A DNA stretch of 64,000 nucleotides. Origin: an uncultured Alistipes sp. Its GTDB lineage: Bacteria > Bacteroidota > Bacteroidia > Bacteroidales > Rikenellaceae. Every line of letters begins with the position of its first letter. The stretch's first letter is position 1. Positions 32,439 to 40,573 of the stretch are shown here, in pieces. Both the position numbers and the translations under genes were made by a program. The notes beneath the pieces are model-generated. The model ran no database searches. It had not been told where the DNA came from and saw only the letters and a list, made by a program, of their open reading frames with translations. Location of the stretch: positions 1 through 64,000 of the forward strand of contig CALUNH010000009.1 of assembly GCA_944321965.1 (NCBI GenBank). Direction: 5' to 3'.

Positions 32439-34961
32439 CTATCGGTCGAGTTTTCCTTCGAGCATCTTGATGAAGTATCCTCCGACGACGGAACGGGCCT
32501 GGAATCCCACCTGCCGCGGGGTGTCGGTGTAGACCCAGTCGGACATCGGGACGCGGTCGGTGGTCTCGTTCATGAAGCGGTAGACGGGTTCGACGAACTG
32601 TTCGAATTCGCCGGGCGTATCCGAGAGGGTGGCGGTCCACATGATCCAGTCGGTCTTGGTGTAGGTCCGGCGGTTGTCGAGCGGGAGTCCGTAGGTGTTC
32701 TGCTTCGTGAGGTAGTAGGCGATTTCGGTCCGGGCGATTTCGGGATCGAAGATGCCGAGTCCGAGCAGTTTGTCCCAGACGAGGTTGTATTTCTGGCTCC
32801 AGGTTCCGGGCTTGTCGAACGTCAGGCGGTAGTGGTCTTCGTCGGCGGCCATCTCCTTCCAGCGTGCGGCCATGTCGCGGGCCGTGGCGAACGACTCGTC
32901 GGCCAGGGCCTGGTCGCCGAGCATTTCGGCCAGCATTCCGTAGGAGGCGATGCCCATGATGGCCTTGATGGAGAGGTTCGTGTTGTGTGCGAAGTGGCCT
33001 GCGAAGTCGTCCGTGCAGAGCTGGTTGGCGGGGTCGAGTCCGTGTTCGAGGAGGTAGTCCTTCCAGGTGGTCAGCACCTCCCAGTGTTTCCGGGCGTATT
33101 CGGCATTCCCCTCGACGGCGGCGATGGCAGCCGTCAGCACGAGCATGTTGCCGCTCTCCTCGACGGGCATGTCACCGCCGTAGGTTTGTCCGTTGGCCAG
33201 GGGGTAGGTTCCGACGTCGTGCGCGGCGAAGGGCTTGGTCCATTTGCCGCTCTCGCTGTAGTAGAAGATGTGGTTGAGCATCCCCTTCACGAGTTCGGGG
33301 TTGTAGAGCAGGAAGAGCGGGGCCGAGGGATAGGAGATGTCCACGGTTCCGATCGAACCGTTGGAGAAGTTCTCCTTGGAGAACCACAGCAGCTCGCCCT
33401 GGGGCGACTCCACGAGTTTGTGGGCGGCGATGGCCTGCCGGTATGCCAGGGCGCAGAGCTCGGCGTAGGAGCGGCCTCCGGCCTCTTCCGTGGTCTGCAT
33501 CATCTCGCGGTCGAAGGCCTCGCAGCGGTCGAGCGTTGCATTGTAGGTATTGGCGGCGGCCTTCAGTTCGCGGCGGATGTCGTTTTCGCCCGTGCGGTTC
33601 CAGTAGGGCCGGAGGTTTTCGCCGAAGTACTGGATCGAATAGAGGTCGTCGTATCCGAGCAGGACGTAGTCGCAGACGGCCTCCGCGCCGACCTTTCCGA
33701 GGTCATTGGCATAGGCCAGTGCGACGGGCTCCCTGAGCATGTTTTCCGTGCGGATGCTCGGCGCTCCTTCGGGAAGCGTTCCGGTTGCGGAGAAGGCCTC
33801 TTTCGAGTCGTAGTAGTCTGCCAGGGCGATCTTTCCCTTGCCCGAAGGGGTTGCGAGGTAGAAGTATCCCCAGTCGATGCGGACGTTGTCGCCCTTTTTG
33901 CCGAGGATGTTCTGCTCGACGGTTCCCGTGCGCACGAAGTCGATGCCCTCCCCGCTTCCGGTTTCGGAGACGACGGGCTGGCTCAGGTCGTCGACGGCAA
34001 ACTGCGGTGTGGCTTCGAGGTAGAGCTGTACGTCATGCTCGGCCTCATCGACGGCGCGGACCTGCCAGGTGAGGTAGTTCACCGGCCGAGTGAGCAGGGC
34101 GAGGTCGTCCATCAGGAGCGGGGCGGTGAAGATGACCTCGACCTCGACCCCTCCGCAGAGGAACGTATAGACGGTCCGGGTGGGGAGTACGCTGACTGAC
34201 TTCTGCTCGGCGGCCTGTCCGAAACCTTCGTAGGGGATCTTGCGGAAGAGCCCGAAATCGACGTAGGCGCCGCCTACGGTGTTGTGGCAGTGTGCGGCGA
34301 TGGTGACCGTTCCGGGTTTGAGGGTGGCGGCGGCTTCGGCCGGGAGCGGTTTGCGGATATAGCTCTCCCAGGTATTGCCGGTATTGGCGACCTCGACGCC
34401 GTTGACGTAGAGTTCGAATACGTCGTCGTGCGAATATTCGAGGAGAAGATCCTCGGCCGAGAGGTCGCGGTCGAGCTGGAAGGTGCGGCGCACCCAGATG
34501 TCGCGGTTGTCGCCCTGCCATTCGGTTCCGATTTTGGGCATTTCGGGCGATCCGAAGGCTCCGGGACCGGTTTGCCAGGCGGAGTCGTCGTAATCGGGCG
34601 AGGTCCAGGCTCCGGCGGGTTTGCGGTCGATGACGTAGCGTGCCGACCAGGGTTCGAGGGCGATGGTCGGGAGGATGGTTTCGAGTTTCGGGTTTTCGAG
34701 TCCGATGATCCGGTAGGTGGTTCCGTCGACGCGGATTGCACCGGTCAGGGGCTGGTCCTTGCCGGTCCAGTGTCGGGTGGGGGATTCGTTGAGGCGGTCG
34801 GTGGCGGACCATACCGAGAAGTAGGGGTCCACGGTGACGAGCGGTACGGCGGAGGGCCGCACGGCGGTCGAAAGCGAGGTGTCGGTCTGCTCGATTGCAT
34901 TTCCGCAGGCCGTCAGGGTCGCCGCAGTGGCGATGAAAAGGAGTTTCCGGGTGATTTGCAT
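32439..34961 (-). CDS. DUF4965/DUF5127 glutaminase-like lipoprotein
   Basis: 840 aa. Lipoprotein signal with cysteine at 19 (LTACGN). The protein opens with the DUF4964 segment (PLVTVDPYFSVWSATDRLNESPTRHWTG), is interrupted by a galactose-binding-like beta-sandwich (about 100-210, with YDDSAWQTGPGAF and WVRRTFQLD), and continues with DUF5127 and DUF4965/DUF1793 helical domains (SYPSAPLFLLYNPELVKG, EESGNMLVLTAAIAA). Fungal relatives are called glutaminase A, but the (alpha/alpha)6-like fold and frequent presence in PULs suggest a glycosidase-related role. It is last in the GH97-sulfatase unit, 5 bases after the sulfatase. Confidence 0.8.
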   Translation of the reverse strand: MQITRKLLFIATAATLTACGNAIEQTDTSLSTAVRPSAVPLVTVDPYFSVWSATDRLNESPTRHWTGKDQPLTGAIRVDGTTYRIIGLENPKLETILPTIALEPWSARYVIDRKPAGAWTSPDYDDSAWQTGPGAFGSPEMPKIGTEWQGDNRDIWVRRTFQLDRDLSAEDLLLEYSHDDVFELYVNGVEVANTGNTWESYIRKPLPAEAAATLKPGTVTIAAHCHNTVGGAYVDFGLFRKIPYEGFGQAAEQKSVSVLPTRTVYTFLCGGVEVEVIFTAPLLMDDLALLTRPVNYLTWQVRAVDEAEHDVQLYLEATPQFAVDDLSQPVVSETGSGEGIDFVRTGTVEQNILGKKGDNVRIDWGYFYLATPSGKGKIALADYYDSKEAFSATGTLPEGAPSIRTENMLREPVALAYANDLGKVGAEAVCDYVLLGYDDLYSIQYFGENLRPYWNRTGENDIRRELKAAANTYNATLDRCEAFDREMMQTTEEAGGRSYAELCALAYRQAIAAHKLVESPQGELLWFSKENFSNGSIGTVDISYPSAPLFLLYNPELVKGMLNHIFYYSESGKWTKPFAAHDVGTYPLANGQTYGGDMPVEESGNMLVLTAAIAAVEGNAEYARKHWEVLTTWKDYLLEHGLDPANQLCTDDFAGHFAHNTNLSIKAIMGIASYGMLAEMLGDQALADESFATARDMAARWKEMAADEDHYRLTFDKPGTWSQKYNLVWDKLLGLGIFDPEIARTEIAYYLTKQNTYGLPLDNRRTYTKTDWIMWTATLSDTPGEFEQFVEPVYRFMNETTDRVPMSDWVYTDTPRQVGFQARSVVGGYFIKMLEGKLDR

Positions 34962-34966
34962 GTCTG

Positions 34967-36664
34967 TTATTTGGTTTGATTGATCTTTTGTCCGGGATAG
35001 GGTTCTACCATGCAGCGCCGGGCCCAGGCTTCGTAGGCCTTGACCAGTTCGGCAACCTTTTCAGGGTGTTCGGCGGCGAGGTTGCGGCGTTCGCTGCGGT
35101 CGTTGTTCAGGTCATAGAGTTCCCACGAGGCGCGTTCGCCGGGGCGGACGATCTTCCAGCCGTCGGCCGAGAGATAGGCGCGTTCGTTGAAGTGTTCGAA
35201 TCCGATACCTTCTCGATGGCCCTCCCGATGCCCTTCGCGCAGAACGGGCACCAGGCTCAGACCCTCCATCGGGATGATCTCATGTCCCTTGTAGCGTTCG
35301 GGATAGGTTGCGCGGGCGAGTTCCACGCAGGTGGCCATGATATCCATGACGTGTCCTGTTTCGGCCGTCACGCTTCCCTTGAGCCGTCGGTCCATGCCCT
35401 TCGGCCAGCAGGCAATCATCGGGGTGCAGATGCCACCTTCGTAGGATTTGGCTTTCCAGTAGCGGAACGGCGTGTTGGCGACATTGGCCCATTCGGCCCC
35501 CAGCGAGGCATAGGTGGTTTCGGGTCCCGGGAGGGCCTCCTTCTGTCGGGGATAGACCATCTCGCGCCCGTCGCGAGTCCGATCCGGACGATCGTTCTCG
35601 CCCGGCGGGTAGTTTTGGCAGACTTCGCTGCTGCAGCCGTTGTCGGACAGGAAGAGAATCAGCGTGTTGTCGAGTTGTCCGGTCTCTTCGAGGGCGCGGA
35701 TCACCTGCCCGATTCCCTGATCCATACGGTCGACCATTGCCGCATGGACGGCCATGGCCCGGGCATCCCATTCAGCCGTGGGATTCTCTTCCCAACGGTC
35801 GTGGAACTGCCGTTCGGAGAGGAAATCCTGCTGGTTGCCGAAGAGCTCTGCCTGCCGTTGTCGTTCGTAGCGGGCTTCGCGGATCTTCTCCCAGCCTGCG
35901 GTATAGGTATCCTTGTATTTTTCGATATCTTCGGGCAGGGCGTGCAGTGGCCAGTGGGGTGCGGTGTAGGCCAGATACAGGAAGAAGGGTTTCTCCGAAT
36001 CGGCATATTGCCGGATCTCCCGTTCGGCCCGGTCCGAAAGGGCCTGTGTGATGTAATACCCTTCGGGGACCTCGCGAATCGGGACCTCTCCCTCGACCAG
36101 ACTGAACGGGTCGAAATAGTCCACGACGCCATAAATGGTTCCGTAGTGGGAGTCGAAACCCCGGTTGACGGGGTAGTTGCACAGATCGGAGAAGGTCTCA
36201 TGGAAGACCTTGTGGTTGAGCCAGTCGCGCTGGTCGTTTCGGAGCGGAGTCTCGGCGACGTGCCATTTTCCGACCATCGAGGTCGAGTATCCGGCATCGC
36301 GGAGCACCTCGGCGATCGTCACGGCGTTGCGCGAAAGGGTTCCGCGGTAGCCGGGCAGATGGTCGTCGAAGGTCATGCGTCCGATTCCGGCCTGATGCGG
36401 GTAGAGTCCCGTGAGCAGCGAAGCCCGAGTCGGGCAGCTGCGGCTTGTGTTGTAGAATCTCGTGAAACGGAGTCCTTCGCGTGCCAGTCGGTCGAGATTC
36501 GGGGTTTGTATTTCGCCGCCATAGCAGCCGAGGTCCGAATATCCGAGATCGTCACACAGGATCACCAGAATATTGGGACGTTTGTCGACGGGAGGTTTGG
36601 CGTCGGCATGGGAGGCCCCGGCGGTCAGCAGGGCCGCCGGGACTATCATTCGGTTCAGTTTCAT
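34967..36664 (-). CDS. Sulfatase (formylglycine-dependent, family S1)
   Basis: 565 aa with a signal peptide (about 1-22). The alkaline-phosphatase-like fold starts with NILVILCDDLGYSDLGCYGG (metal-binding DD). The maturation motif C77-P-T-R-A in SRSCPTRASLLTG makes C77 the residue converted to formylglycine. MVGKWHVAE, the late GKWH-like region and FLSDNGCSSE are also typical arylsulfatase features. It removes sulfate esters from a glycan in the periplasm or at the surface. Being Cys-type, it needs the anaerobic maturase at 10199-11461 or an equivalent. It overlaps GH97 by 4 bases, so the two are coupled. Confidence 0.92.
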   Translation of the reverse strand: MKLNRMIVPAALLTAGASHADAKPPVDKRPNILVILCDDLGYSDLGCYGGEIQTPNLDRLAREGLRFTRFYNTSRSCPTRASLLTGLYPHQAGIGRMTFDDHLPGYRGTLSRNAVTIAEVLRDAGYSTSMVGKWHVAETPLRNDQRDWLNHKVFHETFSDLCNYPVNRGFDSHYGTIYGVVDYFDPFSLVEGEVPIREVPEGYYITQALSDRAEREIRQYADSEKPFFLYLAYTAPHWPLHALPEDIEKYKDTYTAGWEKIREARYERQRQAELFGNQQDFLSERQFHDRWEENPTAEWDARAMAVHAAMVDRMDQGIGQVIRALEETGQLDNTLILFLSDNGCSSEVCQNYPPGENDRPDRTRDGREMVYPRQKEALPGPETTYASLGAEWANVANTPFRYWKAKSYEGGICTPMIACWPKGMDRRLKGSVTAETGHVMDIMATCVELARATYPERYKGHEIIPMEGLSLVPVLREGHREGHREGIGFEHFNERAYLSADGWKIVRPGERASWELYDLNNDRSERRNLAAEHPEKVAELVKAYEAWARRCMVEPYPGQKINQTK

Positions 36665-38664
36665 GCGTTGGGTTTGTTGATCGGCTCGAACGTGACGGCG
36701 CAGCCACCGTCGGCGGCCATTTCGATCCGCAGCGAGTCGGCTGACGTAACCTGGCGCTCTTCGATGCGATAGGCGGTCCGCAACGGGGAGTTCACCTCGT
36801 CGGCGTAGATGCGGGCCGTGTAGGTGACTCCGGGCTTGAGGAATCCGAGGGGCTGTTCCAGCGTGCGGGCTTCGGCGTTGGTTCCGGCTCCGAGGAAGAA
36901 ACGCTCTCCGGCGCGTCGAGCCACGACGATATAGTCGCCGATCTCGCCCTGCAGGGCTTCGGACCAGTCGCAGTCGGCGTCGAAGTCGCGGAAGAACCGG
37001 AAGGCCGGATGCCCTTCGTAGTTCTCGATCAGGTCGGCGGCCATCTGCAGCGGCGAGTAGATGATCACCCAGTTTGCGATCTGGCGGGCCAGGGTGGTTT
37101 TGATCGAGCAGTGGGTGTTGTCACCGTTCCACTGGATGCGGCCCGGGTCGGCCTTGGCGCGGTTGTAGTAGATGTCGAAGATGCCGGGGGTGTAGTCCAT
37201 CGGTCCGCTCAGCAGCCGCACGAAGGGCAGCGTGCAGAGATACTCCGCGGAGTTGCCTTCGGACCAGGCGTTCCACTCCATGCCGCGGGCCCCCTCGCGG
37301 GTCATCATGTTGGGCCATGTGCGGCGGATGCCGGTCTCCTTGATCGGTTCGTGGACGTCGAGCATGATGCGGTACTTTGCGGCCAGCTCCACGACGCGCT
37401 GGTAGTGCTGCACGCCGTACTGCGAGTGGTGGGAGTATCCGTTCTTGAAACCTCCGGCGTAACCCGTCTTGAGGGTATGGATGCCCAGTTCGGCGTAGCG
37501 CTGCATGGCCTGCTCCATGTGGGCCTCGTAGTCGGGGATATTGCCGCCGGTTTCGTTGTGCATCCAGAGTTCGACGCCCTTTTCGGCGGCGTAGCGGGCG
37601 ATGCGCTCCAGGTCGAAGTCGGCATAGGGTTCCACGTAGTCGAACTGCTGGTTTCCGCCCCAGTTCTCCCAGCCGCGGTTCCAGCCCTCGAACAGCACGC
37701 CCTGAATGTCGTTCGCGGCGGCGAAGTCGATGTGCCGGATGGCGTTTTCGGTGGTGGCACCGTGGCGCGGTCCCATGGTCCAGACCTGCGTCCCGAGGTG
37801 CATTCCCCACCAGACCCCGACATACTTCTGGGGTTGGATCCACGAGGTGTCGGCGATCTTCGAGGGTTCGTTGAGGTTGAGGATCAGCGGCGAATTGATC
37901 AGTCCGACGGCCCGGTCTGCGATCTGCAGCGTGCGCCACGGTGTGGTGAACGATCCCGCGAGGCGGGCCTTCACGCCGTCGGGCAGCGGGGCCAGTTCGG
38001 CCTTGAATGCGAGAGAATCCTGCCGCAGCAGGTGCATTTCGGGATAGTCGTAGAGGGCCGCTTCGTGGATCGAGCCGTAGAGGTCGCCGACGCGGAAGGT
38101 GAAGGGGGTGTTGGCGCGTTCGACGGCCGAGACGGGCTGCTCGCGGTAGGGGAGCTCATAGGTGTCGTAATTTCCGTCGATACTCCACGAGAGTCCGTCC
38201 TGTGCGAACCGGAAGGTCGTGTGTTCGTCGGTCAGCCGCAGCGAATCGGCCGGCGTATCGTACTCGTAGCGGAACCCGACGCCGTCGTCGAAGGCCCGCA
38301 CCCGCAGCACGAACGTAACCCCTTCGCTGTTGCGCATCGTCACGGCCATCTCTTCGTGACGGTCGCGGATCACCTTGTTTTCACCCCAGGGCTGCGTCCA
38401 GGTTTCGTCACGCCGGTCGCGGGTCACGCCGGTGACGGCGAATCCCGAAGCGAGATTCAGTCCGTCGGCTTCGAGCCCGAGTTCCGATGCGGAGATCCGG
38501 GTTTTCCCGTCGACATCGATCTGCAGGGCGGGGACTCCGCGGTCATCGATCGAAACCGAGGTGCGGATTCTGCCGTCGGGCGAGGTGACCGAATTGTCGT
38601 TCGAGCAGGAGATCAGCACCGTTGCTGCAGCAACCGCTGCAATGCGGAGGAGGAATTTTTTCAT
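36661..38664 (-). CDS. Glycoside hydrolase family 97 lipoprotein (SusB-like, inverting type)
   Basis: 667 aa. Lipoprotein signal with cysteine at 20 (LISCSND). A GH97 N-terminal beta-sandwich (starting SPDGRIRTSVSIDD) precedes a TIM barrel. Glu residues match the inverting, SusB-like subgroup: E371 in MHNETGG and E439 in VHEPIKETG, with LKTGYAGG where retaining members carry the nucleophilic Asp. SusB-type enzymes are alpha-glucosidases, so alpha-gluco-linked sugars are the best guess. The frame extends to 38730; MKKFLLR at 38664 gives a proper lipoprotein signal. It heads a unit with its own promoter (38770-38777). Confidence 0.88.
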   Translation of the reverse strand: MKKFLLRIAAVAAATVLISCSNDNSVTSPDGRIRTSVSIDDRGVPALQIDVDGKTRISASELGLEADGLNLASGFAVTGVTRDRRDETWTQPWGENKVIRDRHEEMAVTMRNSEGVTFVLRVRAFDDGVGFRYEYDTPADSLRLTDEHTTFRFAQDGLSWSIDGNYDTYELPYREQPVSAVERANTPFTFRVGDLYGSIHEAALYDYPEMHLLRQDSLAFKAELAPLPDGVKARLAGSFTTPWRTLQIADRAVGLINSPLILNLNEPSKIADTSWIQPQKYVGVWWGMHLGTQVWTMGPRHGATTENAIRHIDFAAANDIQGVLFEGWNRGWENWGGNQQFDYVEPYADFDLERIARYAAEKGVELWMHNETGGNIPDYEAHMEQAMQRYAELGIHTLKTGYAGGFKNGYSHHSQYGVQHYQRVVELAAKYRIMLDVHEPIKETGIRRTWPNMMTREGARGMEWNAWSEGNSAEYLCTLPFVRLLSGPMDYTPGIFDIYYNRAKADPGRIQWNGDNTHCSIKTTLARQIANWVIIYSPLQMAADLIENYEGHPAFRFFRDFDADCDWSEALQGEIGDYIVVARRAGERFFLGAGTNAEARTLEQPLGFLKPGVTYTARIYADEVNSPLRTAYRIEERQVTSADSLRIEMAADGGCAVTFEPINKPNA

Positions 38665-38730
38665 CGTGAGGCAGGTTGGTGTTTGAGGTTTGGGCTTTCG
38701 CCGTTGGTTTCGCGGTCCGACATCGGACAA

Positions 38731-38753
38731 GACCCTCCCTCGCGGGGAGGGTC
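38731..38753. terminator. Hairpin between the GH43 fusion and GH97 genes
   Basis: GACCCTCCC pairs with GGGAGGGTC around a 5-base loop. It could end the core PUL transcript; the following T-tract on the minus strand is short, so termination may be partial. Confidence 0.55.
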
Positions 38754-38769
38754 TCGCTCGATATCAGGA

Positions 38770-38777
38770 CAAAGTTA
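38770..38777 (-). promoter_or_regulatory. -7 promoter element for the GH97-sulfatase-DUF4965 unit
   Basis: TAACTTTG on the minus strand fits TAnnTTTG. It sits upstream of the intergenic hairpin and about 105 bases before the GH97 start. Confidence 0.5.
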
Positions 38778-38815
38778 ACATTTCGGGCGGTTTGTTCAAA
38801 GTCCGCCCGGAGTTC

Positions 38816-40573
38816 TCAATGGAATACGGGCCGGTCGACCGAAGCCGAGGTGGGCTGCTGTCCGGGCGAGACGGGCCATCCGTCGACCCAGTTGACGCGG
38901 TCGAGCATCAGCGTGCGGTAATTCAGCTCCTCCGTATAGGCGTGGTAGAGGATCCAGTCCTGCCCGTTGTCGTCGGTGATCAGGCGCGAGCAGTGTCCGG
39001 GTGACGAGAAGGTGTCGTTGCCCTGGAGGACGAGTTCGTCATGGACCTGCATCATGTCGTTTCCGTCCTTGTCGACATAGGGTCCGAAGAGGCTCTGCGA
39101 GCGCCCGACGACCAGCCGGTAGGTCCCGCCCTTGGCGTAGTTGCCCGTGGAGACGATCAGGTAGTACCATCCGTCGCGTTTCACGACGACGGTTGCTTCG
39201 TACTGGCCTCCGGCCACTTCGCGGCGTTTCTGGGTCTCCTTGTTCTTGATGGCCAGGCCGTCTTCGGTGAGTTCGAGGACGCTGATCTTCCGGAAACTGC
39301 CCCAGAAGAGGTAGTTGCGTCCGTCCTCCTGGTAGAGGTAGGCATCGATCGAGATGTCTACGCCCTGCTCGTTGCTGTCGATCAGCTTGCCGTGATCCAC
39401 GAACGGTCCCGTGGGCGAGTCGGCGACGGCGACCCCGATGGCGTGTTTGAAGTTGTCGCCCGGCTGCGAGTAGTAGCATACGTACTTGTCGCCGATGCGG
39501 TTGATCGAGGGGGCCCAGATGCCGGCATTCCCGTTGGTGATCTGGGGATGGTTCTGGTCGGTGAACATCGCCCCGACGCGCGTCCACGTCATCAGGTCGG
39601 ACGACCGCATGATCGGGACGTTCCTCATCCTGTTATCTTTTCGGTCGTGCTCCGTGGCGTAGAGGTAGAAGTAGCCGTCATCGGCGCGGATCACGTCGGG
39701 GTCGGGGAGCGAGAAGGCCGTGAAGAGCGGATTCCGGTAGGCGACGGGCAGTGTCGTTATGGTCAGCGAGTTCGTTGCCGAAGCCATCCAGGCGTTGTCC
39801 TCGACCTGGCTGCGGACGCTCCAGACGAGCGGCAGGGTCTGCGAACCCGCCTCGGCATGGTCGTCGAAGAGCGCCTGCACCTGCTCCTTCGTGAGCGAGA
39901 GTTCGGTCTTCTCCCCGGCGTCGAACGTGGCCAGCGGGGCCGAGAAATCCCCGTCCTGTCGGTCGATCAGCAGGGTGTACGCGGGTGTTTTCTGGCCGTT
40001 GCTACGGGCCGCCGACCAGCTGAAGCGGAGCGACTCTCCGAGCAGTACCAGATCGGCCCGTCCGCCATCCTCGGGGGTGAAGAGCGCCTCGACGATGTAG
40101 GGCTCCACGCTGTTGGTGATCGTCATCGAGCGCTGCACCGGGCCCGTGAAACTTTGGTTTCCGGCGACGGTCTTCACGCTCCAGACGAGCGCGGAGGTTC
40201 CGTTCTGCTGCGTGGCCTCGTAGACGTTTTTCAGCTCCTGATAGGAGAGTGTCAGTTCCGTGGTCCGGTTGTCGTCGGTGCGGAATGCGGCGGCCGGATC
40301 GGAGAAGTCGCCGCCCTTGCGGTCGAAGACCACTTCATAGGCGTCGAACGAGCCTTGTGCGGCCTCCCACCAGAAGGTGAGCGAATTCAGCGCGTCGAGG
40401 TTGACCGCAAGGCCCTCCTTGGGGGCGGTCAGCGTCGAGACGACGGGGTTGTTCCCGCCCGTCGGCCCGCCCGTCGACCCGTCCGGGCCAGCCGGATCGG
40501 AATCCGACTGGCCGCAGGCCGACAGCATCCCGACGCAAAGCAGTGCGAAGGTGCTGATCATTGTTTTATTCAT
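38816..40573 (-). CDS. SusE-like glycan-binding lipoprotein fused to a GH43 domain
   Basis: 585 aa. Lipoprotein signal with cysteine at 20 (LSACGQSDSD). Two SusE-type Ig-like modules (about 47-153, 160-273) show the family pattern 'AYEVVFDRKGGDF...' and 'YTLLIDRQDGDF...'. A five-bladed GH43 propeller (about 280-585) follows: base D291 in LPDPDV, pKa modulator D410 in SIDAYLY, acid E459 in GQYEATVV, and GIWAPS at 351-356. GH43 enzymes act on arabinose or xylose side chains. Fusion of surface-binding modules to GH43 is unusual. MNKTMIS at 40573 (8-base overlap with the SusF-like gene) is chosen over MNSPIL at 40591. Confidence 0.87.
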   Translation of the reverse strand: MNKTMISTFALLCVGMLSACGQSDSDPAGPDGSTGGPTGGNNPVVSTLTAPKEGLAVNLDALNSLTFWWEAAQGSFDAYEVVFDRKGGDFSDPAAAFRTDDNRTTELTLSYQELKNVYEATQQNGTSALVWSVKTVAGNQSFTGPVQRSMTITNSVEPYIVEALFTPEDGGRADLVLLGESLRFSWSAARSNGQKTPAYTLLIDRQDGDFSAPLATFDAGEKTELSLTKEQVQALFDDHAEAGSQTLPLVWSVRSQVEDNAWMASATNSLTITTLPVAYRNPLFTAFSLPDPDVIRADDGYFYLYATEHDRKDNRMRNVPIMRSSDLMTWTRVGAMFTDQNHPQITNGNAGIWAPSINRIGDKYVCYYSQPGDNFKHAIGVAVADSPTGPFVDHGKLIDSNEQGVDISIDAYLYQEDGRNYLFWGSFRKISVLELTEDGLAIKNKETQKRREVAGGQYEATVVVKRDGWYYLIVSTGNYAKGGTYRLVVGRSQSLFGPYVDKDGNDMMQVHDELVLQGNDTFSSPGHCSRLITDDNGQDWILYHAYTEELNYRTLMLDRVNWVDGWPVSPGQQPTSASVDRPVFH

